This document shows positions 9,390-18,008 of a stretch of DNA of 64,000 bases, in pieces. Where the stretch lies: the NCBI RefSeq assembly GCF_002374315.1, contig NZ_NWUX01000005.1, forward strand, positions 151,866-215,865, given 5' to 3'. Numbering within the stretch: the stretch's first letter is position 1; each line of letters opens with the position of its first letter. The position numbers and the translations under genes are program-made. Origin of the DNA: Vreelandella nigrificans (lineage in GTDB: Bacteria > Pseudomonadota > Gammaproteobacteria > Pseudomonadales > Halomonadaceae). The notes beneath the pieces are model-generated. The model worked only from the letters and a program-made list of their open reading frames with translations, was not told the DNA's origin and searched no databases.

Positions 9390-9420
9390 AGCCCCGAGGC
9401 TCGCTCCTTGGGGCTTTTTT
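9390..9420 (+). terminator. Rho-independent terminator of glcB
   Basis: AGCCCCGAGG and CCTTGGGGCT form a 10-bp stem (one GU pair) with loop CTCGCT, followed by a run of T. It begins 25 bp after the glcB stop. Confidence 0.93.
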
Positions 9421-9478
9421 ATTTATGCTCATTGTCGTTAACGTAAAAGTAACATGCGCTACGCACAGGACAACAACA

Positions 9479-9886
9479 ATGACCGTAATGACCACCGAGC
9501 AAATCGAACACTTTTTGGATGAAGTTTTTCCCCAGCGGATGGGCAAGATAGAGAGTGTGGGTGATATGAGCGCCACTATGCGCCTGAACATCAGCCATGA
9601 GCATCTGCGCCCCGGTCCTCGAGTTTCAGGGCCCACGATGATGGGCCTTGCCGATGTGGCGCTTTACGTGGCCATTCTGGCCCAGATTGGTCCTGAAGCC
9701 ATGGCCGTCACCAGTGACTTAAACTGCCATTTTCTGCGCGCTGCATCCGGTGATCACGACATTATCGCCCGCGCAAAACTGATCAAACTAGGTCGCCGCC
9801 TGGCGGTGGGCGAAGTACAAATATTCTCAGCCAGCGACGAGACGCGCCCGGTCGTACATGTGACAGCAAGCTATGCGCTGCCGTAA
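9479..9886 (+). CDS. PaaI-type hotdog-fold thioesterase
   Basis: Small acyl-CoA thioesterase of the hotdog fold (135 aa). Family features are the HLRPGPRVSGPTMMGLADVALY helix region carrying the catalytic aspartate, VTSDLNCHFLRAA and a final strand VVHVTASYALP. ATG 9479 is chosen because AGGA lies 9 bases upstream; an ATG nine bases later is also possible. It stands alone between the glcB terminator and the converging sugar ABC operon. Acyl-CoA substrate unknown. Confidence 0.88.
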   Translation: MTVMTTEQIEHFLDEVFPQRMGKIESVGDMSATMRLNISHEHLRPGPRVSGPTMMGLADVALYVAILAQIGPEAMAVTSDLNCHFLRAASGDHDIIARAKLIKLGRRLAVGEVQIFSASDETRPVVHVTASYALP

Positions 9887-9922
9887 ACCGTACGAGCCAA
9901 ATGCTGTGAAGTGAGTAATGCC

Positions 9923-9952
9923 GATGGCTGCGCCCTACGCGACACAGCCATC
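9923..9952. other. Hairpin between convergent genes
   Basis: GATGGCTG and CAGCCATC form an 8-bp perfect stem with a 14-base loop, 36 bp after the thioesterase stop and 30 bp before the end of the convergent binding-protein gene. Neither strand has a clear T-run, so it is at best a weak terminator. Confidence 0.35.
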
Positions 9953-9981
9953 AAAAGAGCGACCCCTGGTTTTAAGAAGCT

Positions 9982-10950
9982 TTAATAAGCGGCGTCCGGC
10001 TCGTAGAACTCCTCTACGTTATCTGCAGTAATCAAGTCAGCGGCTAGAATCACCCGTGAAGGCACACCGTGGTACATATCGCCCAAGCGCTCACCTTTAA
10101 CACCGTGAACCGCCAGCGCAATGGCTGAGGCAATCATGTTAGGTGGGTAGGTGACAGTGCCTTTTACCATCGGATGGTCGTCGCGGATCATCTCGATGAC
10201 TGCCTGAGAACCACCGCCACCCACAACCAACTGAATATCGTCACGTTGGTTCTCTTCAATCGCCTGCAGCGCAGCGACCAACACGTCATCGTCCCCCGCC
10301 CAAATAGCATCCACTTGAGGGTTACTGCCCAATAGGTCTTCGGTAACGCTTAACGCCCGCTGGGGGTTCCAATCCGTATTTTGTGACGCCAGGATATTAA
10401 TACCAGGATGCTCTTCCATCACACGATTAAAGGCATCTACCCGCTGGCTATTAATTGGAATCGGCGGCCCTTCCAGAACCAGGATATTCCCTTCCCCATT
10501 TAACTCCTCTGCGATAAAGCGTGCAGCTTGCTCCCCAAGCCCGGGGTTATTGCCAGCAAGAAACACATCTTGCGCAGGAGTTTCCAACTCCCGATCCACT
10601 ACTACGGTGTAAATACCCTCTGCATAGGCCTCCGAGATAACCGACTGCAGCGTTGCTGGGTTGTACGGCAGGATAACCAAGGCATCCAAATTGCGGATCA
10701 TTAGATCTTCCACGTTTGAGACTTGGGCCGTACCCGAGTTGGCGGAAAGCACGGTGAAGCTGACATCAGGATATTTCTCGCTCAACTCATCGGTGGCTTG
10801 CTGTGCCCACCACATTAAACCAGCGGTCCAGCCGTGGTCTGCCGAGGGCACGGTTACCCCTATGTGGTAGCTATCAGCGTTAGCTAAGCTCACCGAGCCA
10901 GCGATGCTTGCGGCGAGTACAGTTGTTTTAATAACACGTGAAATCTTCAT
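9982..10950 (-). CDS. Sugar ABC transporter substrate-binding protein (RbsB-like)
   Basis: Periplasmic binding protein of the ribose/galactose class (Peripla_BP_4), 322 aa. A signal peptide ends near SLANA. The mature part shows SADHGWTAGLMWWAQQA, VVDRELETP and VWAGDDDVLVAALQAI-like segments typical of the two-lobed sugar-binding fold. Start ATG 10950 has GGAG 8 bases upstream. It is the last gene of the five-gene operon, 94 bp after the permease; a binding-protein gene more often comes first. Ligand not predictable from sequence; a cyclic polyol or uncommon sugar is likely given the catabolic genes. Confidence 0.9.
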   Translation of the reverse strand: MKISRVIKTTVLAASIAGSVSLANADSYHIGVTVPSADHGWTAGLMWWAQQATDELSEKYPDVSFTVLSANSGTAQVSNVEDLMIRNLDALVILPYNPATLQSVISEAYAEGIYTVVVDRELETPAQDVFLAGNNPGLGEQAARFIAEELNGEGNILVLEGPPIPINSQRVDAFNRVMEEHPGINILASQNTDWNPQRALSVTEDLLGSNPQVDAIWAGDDDVLVAALQAIEENQRDDIQLVVGGGGSQAVIEMIRDDHPMVKGTVTYPPNMIASAIALAVHGVKGERLGDMYHGVPSRVILAADLITADNVEEFYEPDAAY

Positions 10951-11044
10951 TGTTATTGCTCCATTTCTAGCGTGCTTAGAGAGTAAAGCAACGGCTTCAC
11001 CCGATATGGCCGCTGACCGCAAGATCATCACAGCCGAAAATGTA

Positions 11045-12040
11045 TTAAGGCGTGCGCTTGTACTGCAGTAACACCGCCAGCAGAATCACACCGCCCTTCA
11101 CCAGCCCTTGTAAATAGGGTGAGACCCCAGTCAAGTTCAGCATGTTATTGATAATGCCGAGAATCAGTGCGCCAATCACGGTGCCCCATACGGTGCCCCG
11201 CCCACCAGATAGGGCAGTACCACCAATCACCACTGCTGCGATGGCATCCAGCTCATAGAAATAGCCCGCATCGCTGGGGCTCACCGAATTGAGGCGCGAG
11301 GTCAGCATGATTGCAGAGAGACCGACACACACCCCGGCGATAACGAAGGTGGAAAGCACAATACGCTCGACACGAATCCCTGAATAACGGGCAACCTGAG
11401 GGTTTGCCCCGACGGCGCACACATGCCTGCCGTATGGGGTGTGGAATAGCAGCACGTGAGTGACAATCGCCAGACCAAAGAAGACCAACACCGGAATCGG
11501 CAGGCCCATAAAGAAGCCGCCACCTATATCGGAAAAAAATGGGTTGCGGGTCGAGACCTCCGCCGCATTGGTAAAGTAAAGCGCCAGCGATCTAAAGATC
11601 GACATACTGGCAAGCGTTACGACAAAGGCCGCAATGCGCCCCCGTGTTACCAGCAGCCCATTGAATAACCCAAAGAGCGCGCCAGCCACCACGGCTGCCA
11701 GCATGGCGAGAATCACCGCCTGAATAGGGTCACTGACGGCATTCACCACATAAAGCACGATGACACCGACCAGTGCCACCATGGAACCAACCGACAGATC
11801 AATGCCGCCTGCAATGATCACAAAGGTCATACCGATGGCAATAATGCCGGTATACGACACCTGACGCATGACGTTGGTAAGATTACGGGTGTTAAGAAAG
11901 TATTCGCTAGCCAGCGACGACACCACAAACAGCAGAATAAGCGCCACCAAAGGCGCCAGAATAGAAGTACTGATAGGGATCTGCCGCAGACGTTGAACGA
12001 CGCGCTCGCCGACCGGCTTAGCCTGTTGTGACAAATTCAT
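11045..12040 (-). CDS. Sugar ABC transporter permease (RbsC-like)
   Basis: Inner-membrane permease of the ribose-type importers, 331 aa with about nine to ten hydrophobic segments. Family motifs include AIGMTFVIIAGGIDLSVGS near residue 70 and DAIAAVVIGGTALSGGRGTVWGT near residue 260. The start overlaps the stop of the ATPase gene by 4 bp (ATGA), suggesting translational coupling. Confidence 0.94.
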   Translation of the reverse strand: MNLSQQAKPVGERVVQRLRQIPISTSILAPLVALILLFVVSSLASEYFLNTRNLTNVMRQVSYTGIIAIGMTFVIIAGGIDLSVGSMVALVGVIVLYVVNAVSDPIQAVILAMLAAVVAGALFGLFNGLLVTRGRIAAFVVTLASMSIFRSLALYFTNAAEVSTRNPFFSDIGGGFFMGLPIPVLVFFGLAIVTHVLLFHTPYGRHVCAVGANPQVARYSGIRVERIVLSTFVIAGVCVGLSAIMLTSRLNSVSPSDAGYFYELDAIAAVVIGGTALSGGRGTVWGTVIGALILGIINNMLNLTGVSPYLQGLVKGGVILLAVLLQYKRTP

Positions 12041-13563
12041 AGCGTGTCTCCCACGGGATTATTGTTCGTTTGCTGCCAAGCCCCGGCGGCATACAGCATG
12101 ATCTGTTCTTCATTAATGTCGTCGCCGCTTAAATCGGCCGCGATACGCCCCTCACGCACCACCAGAACGCGATCGGCCATACCAATAATTTCTTCAAGTT
12201 CAGAAGAGATGACGACAACCGCTTTCCCTTGCTCAGTGAGGTCGCGAATTAAGCGATAAATCTGCTGCTTGGCACTAATATCGATGCCGCGAGTTGGCTC
12301 ATCCAGAATTAAAATATCTGGCTCAATATCAAGCAGCTTGGAGAAGTAAACCTTCTGTTGATTGCCACCACTCAGCAGGCTAATGGGAGCCGCCAAATTA
12401 GACGCCTTGATGGATAAGCGTTGCTGATAGTGCTCGGCGCGACGGCGCTCAGCACCATGGCGGATTAAGCCCCGTACATAGCGTTTCAAGCTCAGAGATG
12501 TGATGTTCTGCATCACGTTGAAAGAGAGCTGCAAGCCTTTACCCTGGCGGTCTTCCGAGAGATACGCCAAGCCTCGTGCATGCGCCTCATTAGGCGAATG
12601 GATACTGACTGTCTCGCCGTCGATAAAGATATCGCCGCTATCCTTGCGCCTTAGCCCCATAATCGCTTCAGCGATCTCCGTACGCCCAGCCCCGACTAAA
12701 CCGGATAGGCCCAATATTTCGCCATGGCGTACCTCTAGGTTGATATCGTAAAGCAGCGCTTTAATACCCAACCCCTGTACGCGCAGGGCCGGGGAAGCGC
12801 TATGCAACGTAGCCGACTTATCCGGATAAATTTGAGTAAGCTCACGGCCAACCATCTTACGGGCCATATCCTCTTCACTCAGCTTGCCGATAGCGCAGAA
12901 ATCCACTTGCTTGCCATCACGCAGAATCAATAATCGACTGCAGAGTTCTTTCACCTCTTTAAGCTTGTGGGAAATAAATAAGATCGTCACGCCCTTGGCA
13001 ACCAGTGAACGCACCACCCGAAACAACACGGCCACCTCACGGTCGGTAAGCACGGTGGTGGGCTCATCAAGTATCACGATGCGTGCGTCATTGACCAATA
13101 CACGCGCAACTTCCACCATCTGCTTCTCGGCGACGCTAAGCCGCTCAATAGGCACGTCAGGGTTCATTGCCACTTCCAACGACGCTAGCAGCTCGCGGGT
13201 GCGGCGACGCATCCCCGCATGGTCAAGTAAGCCGCCACGACGCAGCTCCTGGCCCAGGAAAACGTTCTCGTAGACACGTAGCGTGGGTATCAGGTTGAAC
13301 TCCTGGGGGATCATCGCCACACCGTGGCGACGCGCGGTGATCGGATCAAGGGCATTGAATGCTTGTCCGTCGAGCAACACCTGGCCCGCGCTCGGGGTGT
13401 AAATACCACTGATGATCTTAAGCAGAGTCGACTTACCCGCGCCGTTCTCACCAAGAATACCTACCACCTCACCCGGAGCTACCGAGAACGAGATATTTTC
13501 AAGCACCTGAACGGGGCCAAAGGCTTTGCCAATCCCCTCAAGGCGTAAGATAGGCTCACTCAT
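12037..13563 (-). CDS. Sugar ABC transporter ATP-binding protein (RbsA/MglA-like, two ATPase domains)
   Basis: Energises the ribose-type importer. 508 aa with two fused nucleotide-binding domains. The first has Walker A GENGAGKST (near residue 37), signature LSVAEKQMVEVAR and Walker B VILDEPT. The second has the usual degenerate Walker A GLVGAGRTE, signature LSGGNQQKV and LILDEPTRGID. The start overlaps the end of the dehydrogenase gene by 8 bp and the stop overlaps the permease start, so the genes are transcribed together. Confidence 0.95.
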   Translation of the reverse strand: MSEPILRLEGIGKAFGPVQVLENISFSVAPGEVVGILGENGAGKSTLLKIISGIYTPSAGQVLLDGQAFNALDPITARRHGVAMIPQEFNLIPTLRVYENVFLGQELRRGGLLDHAGMRRRTRELLASLEVAMNPDVPIERLSVAEKQMVEVARVLVNDARIVILDEPTTVLTDREVAVLFRVVRSLVAKGVTILFISHKLKEVKELCSRLLILRDGKQVDFCAIGKLSEEDMARKMVGRELTQIYPDKSATLHSASPALRVQGLGIKALLYDINLEVRHGEILGLSGLVGAGRTEIAEAIMGLRRKDSGDIFIDGETVSIHSPNEAHARGLAYLSEDRQGKGLQLSFNVMQNITSLSLKRYVRGLIRHGAERRRAEHYQQRLSIKASNLAAPISLLSGGNQQKVYFSKLLDIEPDILILDEPTRGIDISAKQQIYRLIRDLTEQGKAVVVISSELEEIIGMADRVLVVREGRIAADLSGDDINEEQIMLYAAGAWQQTNNNPVGDTL

Positions 13564-14722
13564 TAGCGTCCTCCGCCCCCACTAACGCCGTCCAAGCGCC
13601 CTGTTTCTGGTTGGAATCCAGCGCTGCAGCGATAAAGCGCATTCCATCCACACCGTCATCAATACCGGGCAGCCAGGCAGAGGGCTGGTCTACCGATAGC
13701 TTATCGGCCAGGGCCTGATAAAGATTGGCAAAGGCTTCGATGTAGCCTTCAGGGTGACCGCCGGGCAGCCTAATGCCACGGCTCACTCCATCGCTCAATG
13801 CATCGTCACGGCGAGTTAATCGCTGACTAGGGCCATTAAGCGGTTTAAACCATAGCTCGTTGGGGGTTTCTTGCGCCCACTGAAGGCTTGCTTTCTCACC
13901 AATGACACGGATGCTCAGCTCATTTTCAAACCCTGGGGACGTTTGGCTAGCCCACAGCATGCCACGCGCGCCACCATTGAAACGCAGCAAGGCTTGAACG
14001 TTGTCATCCAATACACGCCCTGGAATAGCGGTAATTAACTCGGCACTTACTTCACTAACCCGCTGGCCACTAATGAACTGAGCCAGCTGGAACGCATGGA
14101 CACCGATATCCCCCAGACAGCCCGCGGCCCCTGCCTGAGCAGGATCAAGCCGCCAAGCTGCCTGGCGGTTATCGTCTGGAGGTGTTTCACTCAGCCACTC
14201 TTGAACATACTCCACCTGCACATGGCGCAAACGGCCCAGTGCACCGCGGTCCACCAACTCACGAGCATGCTGCACCAGCGGGTAACCAGCGTAGTTATGG
14301 GCCAATAAGAAGCAGCGCTTGCTCTCCTCGACTGCTCGTGCCAATTGCTCTGCCTCATCCTGGGTCAACGTCATGGGCTTCTCGCACACCACATGCAATC
14401 CCGCTTCTAGCCCGGCCAGCGCCACCGGAAAGTGCAGATGATTGGGCGTCACAATGACGATAATCTCAGCCCCTTCCTCACGGGCAGCTTCTGCGGCCAA
14501 CAGCGCGACGTGATCGGCATAGCAGCGGGCTTGTTCGATGCCCAATTCGAGAGCGGTAGATAAATTACGCTCGGCGTCGGAGGAGAACACCCCAGCAACC
14601 AGCTCAAAACGGTCGTCCAGACGCATGGCCATACGATGAACACCGCCAATAAAAGCCCCCTGGCCACCGCCGATCATTGCAACGCGCAGGCGGCGATGTA
14701 CTTTACCCTGAGTTGTTATCAT
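13556..14722 (-). CDS. Gfo/Idh/MocA family sugar or polyol dehydrogenase
   Basis: NAD(P)-dependent oxidoreductase, 388 aa. The N-terminal Rossmann domain shows GGGQGAFIGGVHRMAM; the family's EKP motif appears as VCEKPMTL near residue 120; the C-terminal alpha/beta substrate domain includes GDIGVHAFQLAQFISG. Expected to oxidise or reduce a sugar or cyclitol hydroxyl. ATG 14722 is preceded by AAGGAG at ideal spacing; an in-frame TTG at 14752 overlapping the previous gene is less likely. Second gene of the operon, right after the isomerase. Confidence 0.92.
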   Translation of the reverse strand: MITTQGKVHRRLRVAMIGGGQGAFIGGVHRMAMRLDDRFELVAGVFSSDAERNLSTALELGIEQARCYADHVALLAAEAAREEGAEIIVIVTPNHLHFPVALAGLEAGLHVVCEKPMTLTQDEAEQLARAVEESKRCFLLAHNYAGYPLVQHARELVDRGALGRLRHVQVEYVQEWLSETPPDDNRQAAWRLDPAQAGAAGCLGDIGVHAFQLAQFISGQRVSEVSAELITAIPGRVLDDNVQALLRFNGGARGMLWASQTSPGFENELSIRVIGEKASLQWAQETPNELWFKPLNGPSQRLTRRDDALSDGVSRGIRLPGGHPEGYIEAFANLYQALADKLSVDQPSAWLPGIDDGVDGMRFIAAALDSNQKQGAWTALVGAEDANE

Positions 14723-14748
14723 GGCTAGCTCCTTGATATTTGGCGTGT

Positions 14749-15804
14749 TCAATCGAGCCCTAAGAGCGCGCGGTTAGCTTGCCGGTCAGTACCGGCACCG
14801 GCGAAGTCGTCGAAGGAACGATCGGTGACCTGAATAATATGATCGGCAACAAAGCGTGCCCCTTCTTCAGCCCCCTGCTGCGGGTGTTTAAGCGCACACT
14901 CCCATTCGATCACTGCCCAACCATCAAAGTCGTACTGCGCCAACTTAGAGAAGATCGCCTTGAAGTCGACTTGGCCGTCGCCTAGAGAGCGGAACCGACC
15001 GGCGCGCTCCACCCAAGAGGTATAGCCGCCATAAACGCCTTGGGTAGCCGAGGCATGGAATTCGGCATCCTTAACGTGAAACATACGAATCCACGACTGG
15101 TAGCGATCAAGAAAGGCCAAGTGGTCAAGCTGTTGCAAAATGAGATGAGAGGGGTCGTAGAGCATGCAACAGCGCGGATGGTGATCCACAGCGTCCAGAA
15201 AACGCTCAAAGGTCGCGCCATCGTGTAAATCTTCACCCGGATGGATTTCGAAGCATAGGTCAACCCCAGCGTCGTCAAAGGCATCCAGAATCGGCTTCCA
15301 GCGTTTGGCAAGCTCGGCAAAGCCCTCCTCAACCAGCCCTGCCGGCCGCTGGGGCCACGGGTACAGAAAAGGCCACAGTAAGGCGCCTGAAAACGTACCG
15401 TGAGCACGCAAGTTTAAGTGAGCACTGGCACGCGCCGCGAGCTTGAGCTGCTCGACTGCCCAAGCTTGGCGCGCAGCGGGATTACCATGCAGCTCAGCGG
15501 GAGCAAAACCATCAAACAGGCTATCGTAGGCGGGATGCACCGCCACTAGTTGCCCTTGGAGGTGCGTGGAGAGTTCTGTGAGTTCTAAACCATGCTCCGC
15601 AAGCAGTGCTTGGATGGATTGGCAATACTCAGGGCTTTCGGCAGCACGTTCAAGATCAAAAAGGCGTTTATCCCAGGTGGGAATCTGCACCCCCTTAAAA
15701 CCTAGTCCAGCTGCCCAAGCAGCAATAGTCTCCAGACTATTGAAAGGGGGCTCATCACTGACGTACTGAGCTAAAAAGAGCGCAGGCCCCTTGATCGTTT
15801 TCAT
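14749..15804 (-). CDS. Sugar phosphate isomerase/epimerase-like TIM-barrel protein
   Basis: AP-endonuclease-2-like TIM barrel (IolE/xylose-isomerase-like superfamily), 351 aa. Metal-ligand positions typical of the family appear in CFEIHPGED, LYDPSHL, MFHVKDAEF and AVIEWECA. Such enzymes isomerise, epimerise or dehydrate ketoses and oxidised sugars. First gene of the operon, with GAGG 6 bases before ATG 15804 and a perfect 18-bp palindrome 47 bp upstream. Together with the dehydrogenase it suggests a pathway through a keto-sugar; no kinase or aldolase is encoded nearby. Confidence 0.9.
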   Translation of the reverse strand: MKTIKGPALFLAQYVSDEPPFNSLETIAAWAAGLGFKGVQIPTWDKRLFDLERAAESPEYCQSIQALLAEHGLELTELSTHLQGQLVAVHPAYDSLFDGFAPAELHGNPAARQAWAVEQLKLAARASAHLNLRAHGTFSGALLWPFLYPWPQRPAGLVEEGFAELAKRWKPILDAFDDAGVDLCFEIHPGEDLHDGATFERFLDAVDHHPRCCMLYDPSHLILQQLDHLAFLDRYQSWIRMFHVKDAEFHASATQGVYGGYTSWVERAGRFRSLGDGQVDFKAIFSKLAQYDFDGWAVIEWECALKHPQQGAEEGARFVADHIIQVTDRSFDDFAGAGTDRQANRALLGLD

Positions 15805-15850
15805 CGAACACCTCAGAAATATTGTCGTTGTTTTGCCCAGGAGGCATCTT

Positions 15851-15868
15851 AATGTAATGCATTACATT
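15851..15868. promoter_or_regulatory. LacI-type operator O1 (perfect 18-bp palindrome)
   Basis: AATGTAATGCATTACATT is perfectly palindromic and lies between the isomerase start and the divergent LacI-family gene. Its core TGTAATG recurs in a second site at 16090. Central GC and 14-18 bp length fit LacI/GalR operators. Confidence 0.75.
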
Positions 15869-15962
15869 GCAGCAGAGGGCTAGAAGGTGGTCAAGCACTA
15901 CTAGGCCATCACCCATTGATACCTATATATTTTTATACTATTGAAAATAATGATTTTTTTAC

Positions 15963-15995
15963 CTAAAAAGCCATAATTACATGTATGCTTTTTAG
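15963..15995. repeat. 9-bp inverted repeat in AT-rich spacer
   Basis: CTAAAAAGC (15963-15971) and GCTTTTTAG (15987-15995) flank 15 bases. It lies in the AT-rich middle of the 15805-16218 intergenic region between the two LacI-type operators. It may be a promoter-region or bent-DNA element; no T-run supports a terminator. Confidence 0.45.
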
Positions 15996-16089
15996 ACAAA
16001 AGGATGATAAAAAAAGATTAATTCATTACCAGGGGGCTCTGTTTTAGCAGATAGCTCAGCGATAAATCATTTGAAATAGCACTTATCGG

Positions 16090-16106
16090 TGTAATGCTTT
16101 ACATTA
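16090..16106. promoter_or_regulatory. LacI-type operator O2
   Basis: TGTAATGCTTTACATTA differs by one base from the core of the palindrome at 15851 (TGTAATGCATTACATT). It is 129 bp upstream of the repressor ATG, and the two sites are about 240 bp apart. Paired sites suggest repression by looping plus autoregulation. Confidence 0.7.
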
Positions 16107-16218
16107 AAATATTATAAATAAGGTATTTACAGCTTATGTATATCGCGTCTCTTATCCCCACCATAAGAAGCGCGATATGCTAACCACCTCACTACCTGGC
16201 AGCCGGAATATTTACGCC

Positions 16219-17223
16219 ATGCCCACCATTAAAGATGTTGCCAAGGCCGCACGCTGCTCCACAGCCACGGTTTCACGCACGCTAGCCTCTCCGGAAAAAG
16301 TCACTGAAGCGACCAGAGAGCGGGTGTCACGTGCTATTGCTGAAGTTGGTTACGCACCTAACGTGGCAGCGCGCAATCTACGCCGCGCCGAATCTAAAAC
16401 AATCGTGGCGTTGCTACCCGACATCTCAAATCCCTTTTTCTCTGAGATTATCAATGGCATGGAGGAGGTCGCCCATCAGGCGGGCTATCAAGTATTGATC
16501 GGGGATTGCGAGCATGACCCTGCCCGAGCAGAGGCTTATTTTAGACTGCTGCCTACCAATCAAGCCGACGGAGTACTGCTACTCACCGCAGAAGTCCCTG
16601 TCAGCCTGGTCCAACAAGCAAGCGCCCAAACTAACTTCCCGCTGGTAATGGCATGTGAGTTTTTTGCCGATATTGATCTACCCACCATCACCATCGATAA
16701 CTATCAGGCCGCCCGCCACGCTATCGATTATTTGGTATCGCTGGGCCATCGCCGCATCGTTACATTAAGTGGTCCTGCCGCTAATCCCATTTGTATCGAA
16801 CGAGTACGTGGCTACCACGACACCTTAGCTGCCCACGGCCTGAGCGACGCCATTCATGTTGCCGAGGGCGACTTTGGGTTTCGTTCCGGCTATCTGCAAG
16901 GCCTAACACTGCTAGCGCCATCGAATACACGCCCTACTGCTATTTTTTGCCACAGCGACGAAATGGCAATTGGCGTCCTCAAAGCTGCCCGACAGCTGGA
17001 CATCCCAGTGCCGGAAAAACTCTCGGTGATCGGTTTCGACAACATTGGATTTAGCGAGTACTGCGAGCCTGAGCTGACGACTATCAGCCAACCCCGAACT
17101 CAAATCGGCCAGCAGGCCATGCGGCTATTAATCAGCTTAATTAAGAATGAGCCCGCCGTTCGGCACCAAACGCTCAGTACTCAGTTAATCGTGCGCCAAA
17201 GCACAGGGAAAATTCAGTCCTAG
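16219..17223 (+). CDS. LacI/GalR-family transcriptional repressor of the sugar operon
   Basis: The N-terminal helix-turn-helix PTIKDVAKAARCSTATVSRTL and hinge GYAPNVAARNLR are classical LacI features. The C-terminal domain is a periplasmic-binding-protein-like effector domain (VALLPDISNPFFSEII, FCHSDEMAIGVLKAA, SVIGFDN). 334 aa from ATG 16219; an upstream in-frame ATG at 16177 would add 14 residues and has only a weak AAGAAG site. Divergent from the sugar operon with two near-identical palindromes between them, so it most likely represses both promoters until the sugar or an intermediate binds. Confidence 0.93.
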   Translation: MPTIKDVAKAARCSTATVSRTLASPEKVTEATRERVSRAIAEVGYAPNVAARNLRRAESKTIVALLPDISNPFFSEIINGMEEVAHQAGYQVLIGDCEHDPARAEAYFRLLPTNQADGVLLLTAEVPVSLVQQASAQTNFPLVMACEFFADIDLPTITIDNYQAARHAIDYLVSLGHRRIVTLSGPAANPICIERVRGYHDTLAAHGLSDAIHVAEGDFGFRSGYLQGLTLLAPSNTRPTAIFCHSDEMAIGVLKAARQLDIPVPEKLSVIGFDNIGFSEYCEPELTTISQPRTQIGQQAMRLLISLIKNEPAVRHQTLSTQLIVRQSTGKIQS

Positions 17224-17232
17224 CCTTAAGCT

Positions 17233-17607
17233 TTAAGCTTTAAGCGCCGTTATCGCCAATGCCAGCCAACCGGTCATGAGCAATAAGCCTCCGACCGGCG
17301 TCACCATCCCGAGGTTTAAGCCCGCCAGCGCCATCAGATAAAGCGAACCTGAAAATGCCATGATGCCCAGCACCCAGAGCATCAGCACAATATGCTGCCC
17401 TGGCAATGGGGAGCGGCTGCGCCAAGCCAACACTGAGAGCATAGCCAGCGTGTGCCACGCCTGATAACGTACGCCGGTTTCTACAATATCCACCATAGCA
17501 GCGCTGGCGCGTGCCGCTAAGCCATGGGCCGCGTAAGCACCAAGCATCACCATCAAGGCACCCGAAAGCGCCGCCACACACCACCACGTTTTATCAACTT
17601 GCTGCAC
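17233..17607 (-). CDS. DUF423 family small membrane protein (YgdD-like)
   Basis: 124 aa inner-membrane protein with four hydrophobic segments. It carries the DUF423 landmarks GAYAAHGL near residue 23, VETGVRYQAWHTLAML near residue 44 and FSGSLYLMAL. Function unknown in the family. Convergent with the LacI gene, 9 bp apart, the spacer containing three copies of TTTAAGC-like sequence. Divergent from thiS. Confidence 0.88.
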   Translation of the reverse strand: MQQVDKTWWCVAALSGALMVMLGAYAAHGLAARASAAMVDIVETGVRYQAWHTLAMLSVLAWRSRSPLPGQHIVLMLWVLGIMAFSGSLYLMALAGLNLGMVTPVGGLLLMTGWLALAITALKA

Positions 17608-17754
17608 GTTTCGCTCCTGTTCGCTGAATCAAGTGACTGCTGGTTGCTATATAATCGTAGAGGTATTCATGTTGCTGCATATGCATACCTTGCGCGGGTT
17701 GAAACCGCTACAATAGAGAACGTTTTGCCTCACCCACTGGGACGCTCACTGTTT

Positions 17755-17976
17755 ATGCCTACCTTCAATGAGTCGATACAGCTTACGCTCAACGGCGAAC
17801 CCTACGCCATTGCCCCCGGCCTAACCGCCGCTGATCTGGTTGATCAGCTGGGCCTTAGCGGGCGTCGTATCGCCGTAGAAATTAACGAGCAGATTGTGCC
17901 CAAAAGCCAGCTTGCCACCACCCCGTTAGCGGATAGCGACCAAGTAGAAGTGGTCCACGCTATTGGTGGCGGCTAG
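17755..17976 (+). CDS. thiS: Sulfur carrier protein ThiS
   Basis: Ubiquitin-like carrier whose C-terminal glycine is thiocarboxylated and donates sulfur for the thiamine thiazole ring. 73 aa with [10 protein letters not shown] at the start, [11 protein letters not shown] in the middle and the required C-terminal GG (AIGGG). ATG 17755 is the start that leaves only a short N-terminal extension. A TATAAT at 17650-17655 could be its -10. Directly upstream of thiG. I found no TPP-riboswitch motifs in front. Confidence 0.92.
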   Translation: MPTFNESIQLTLNGEPYAIAPGLTAADLVDQLGLSGRRIAVEINEQIVPKSQLATTPLADSDQVEVVHAIGGG

Positions 17977-18008
17977 CGCTACCGCCTGTGCTTTTTAAAG
18001 GAACCACA

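Noticed and set aside
9982..15804. Assignment of the sugar operon to inositol or levoglucosan catabolism.
   Set aside because: No iol genes and only one dehydrogenase and one isomerase; the families are too broad to name the substrate.
17608..17754. Possible TPP riboswitch before thiS.
   Set aside because: The conserved CUGAGA and ACCUGAUCUGGAUAAUGCCAGCG-type blocks are absent.
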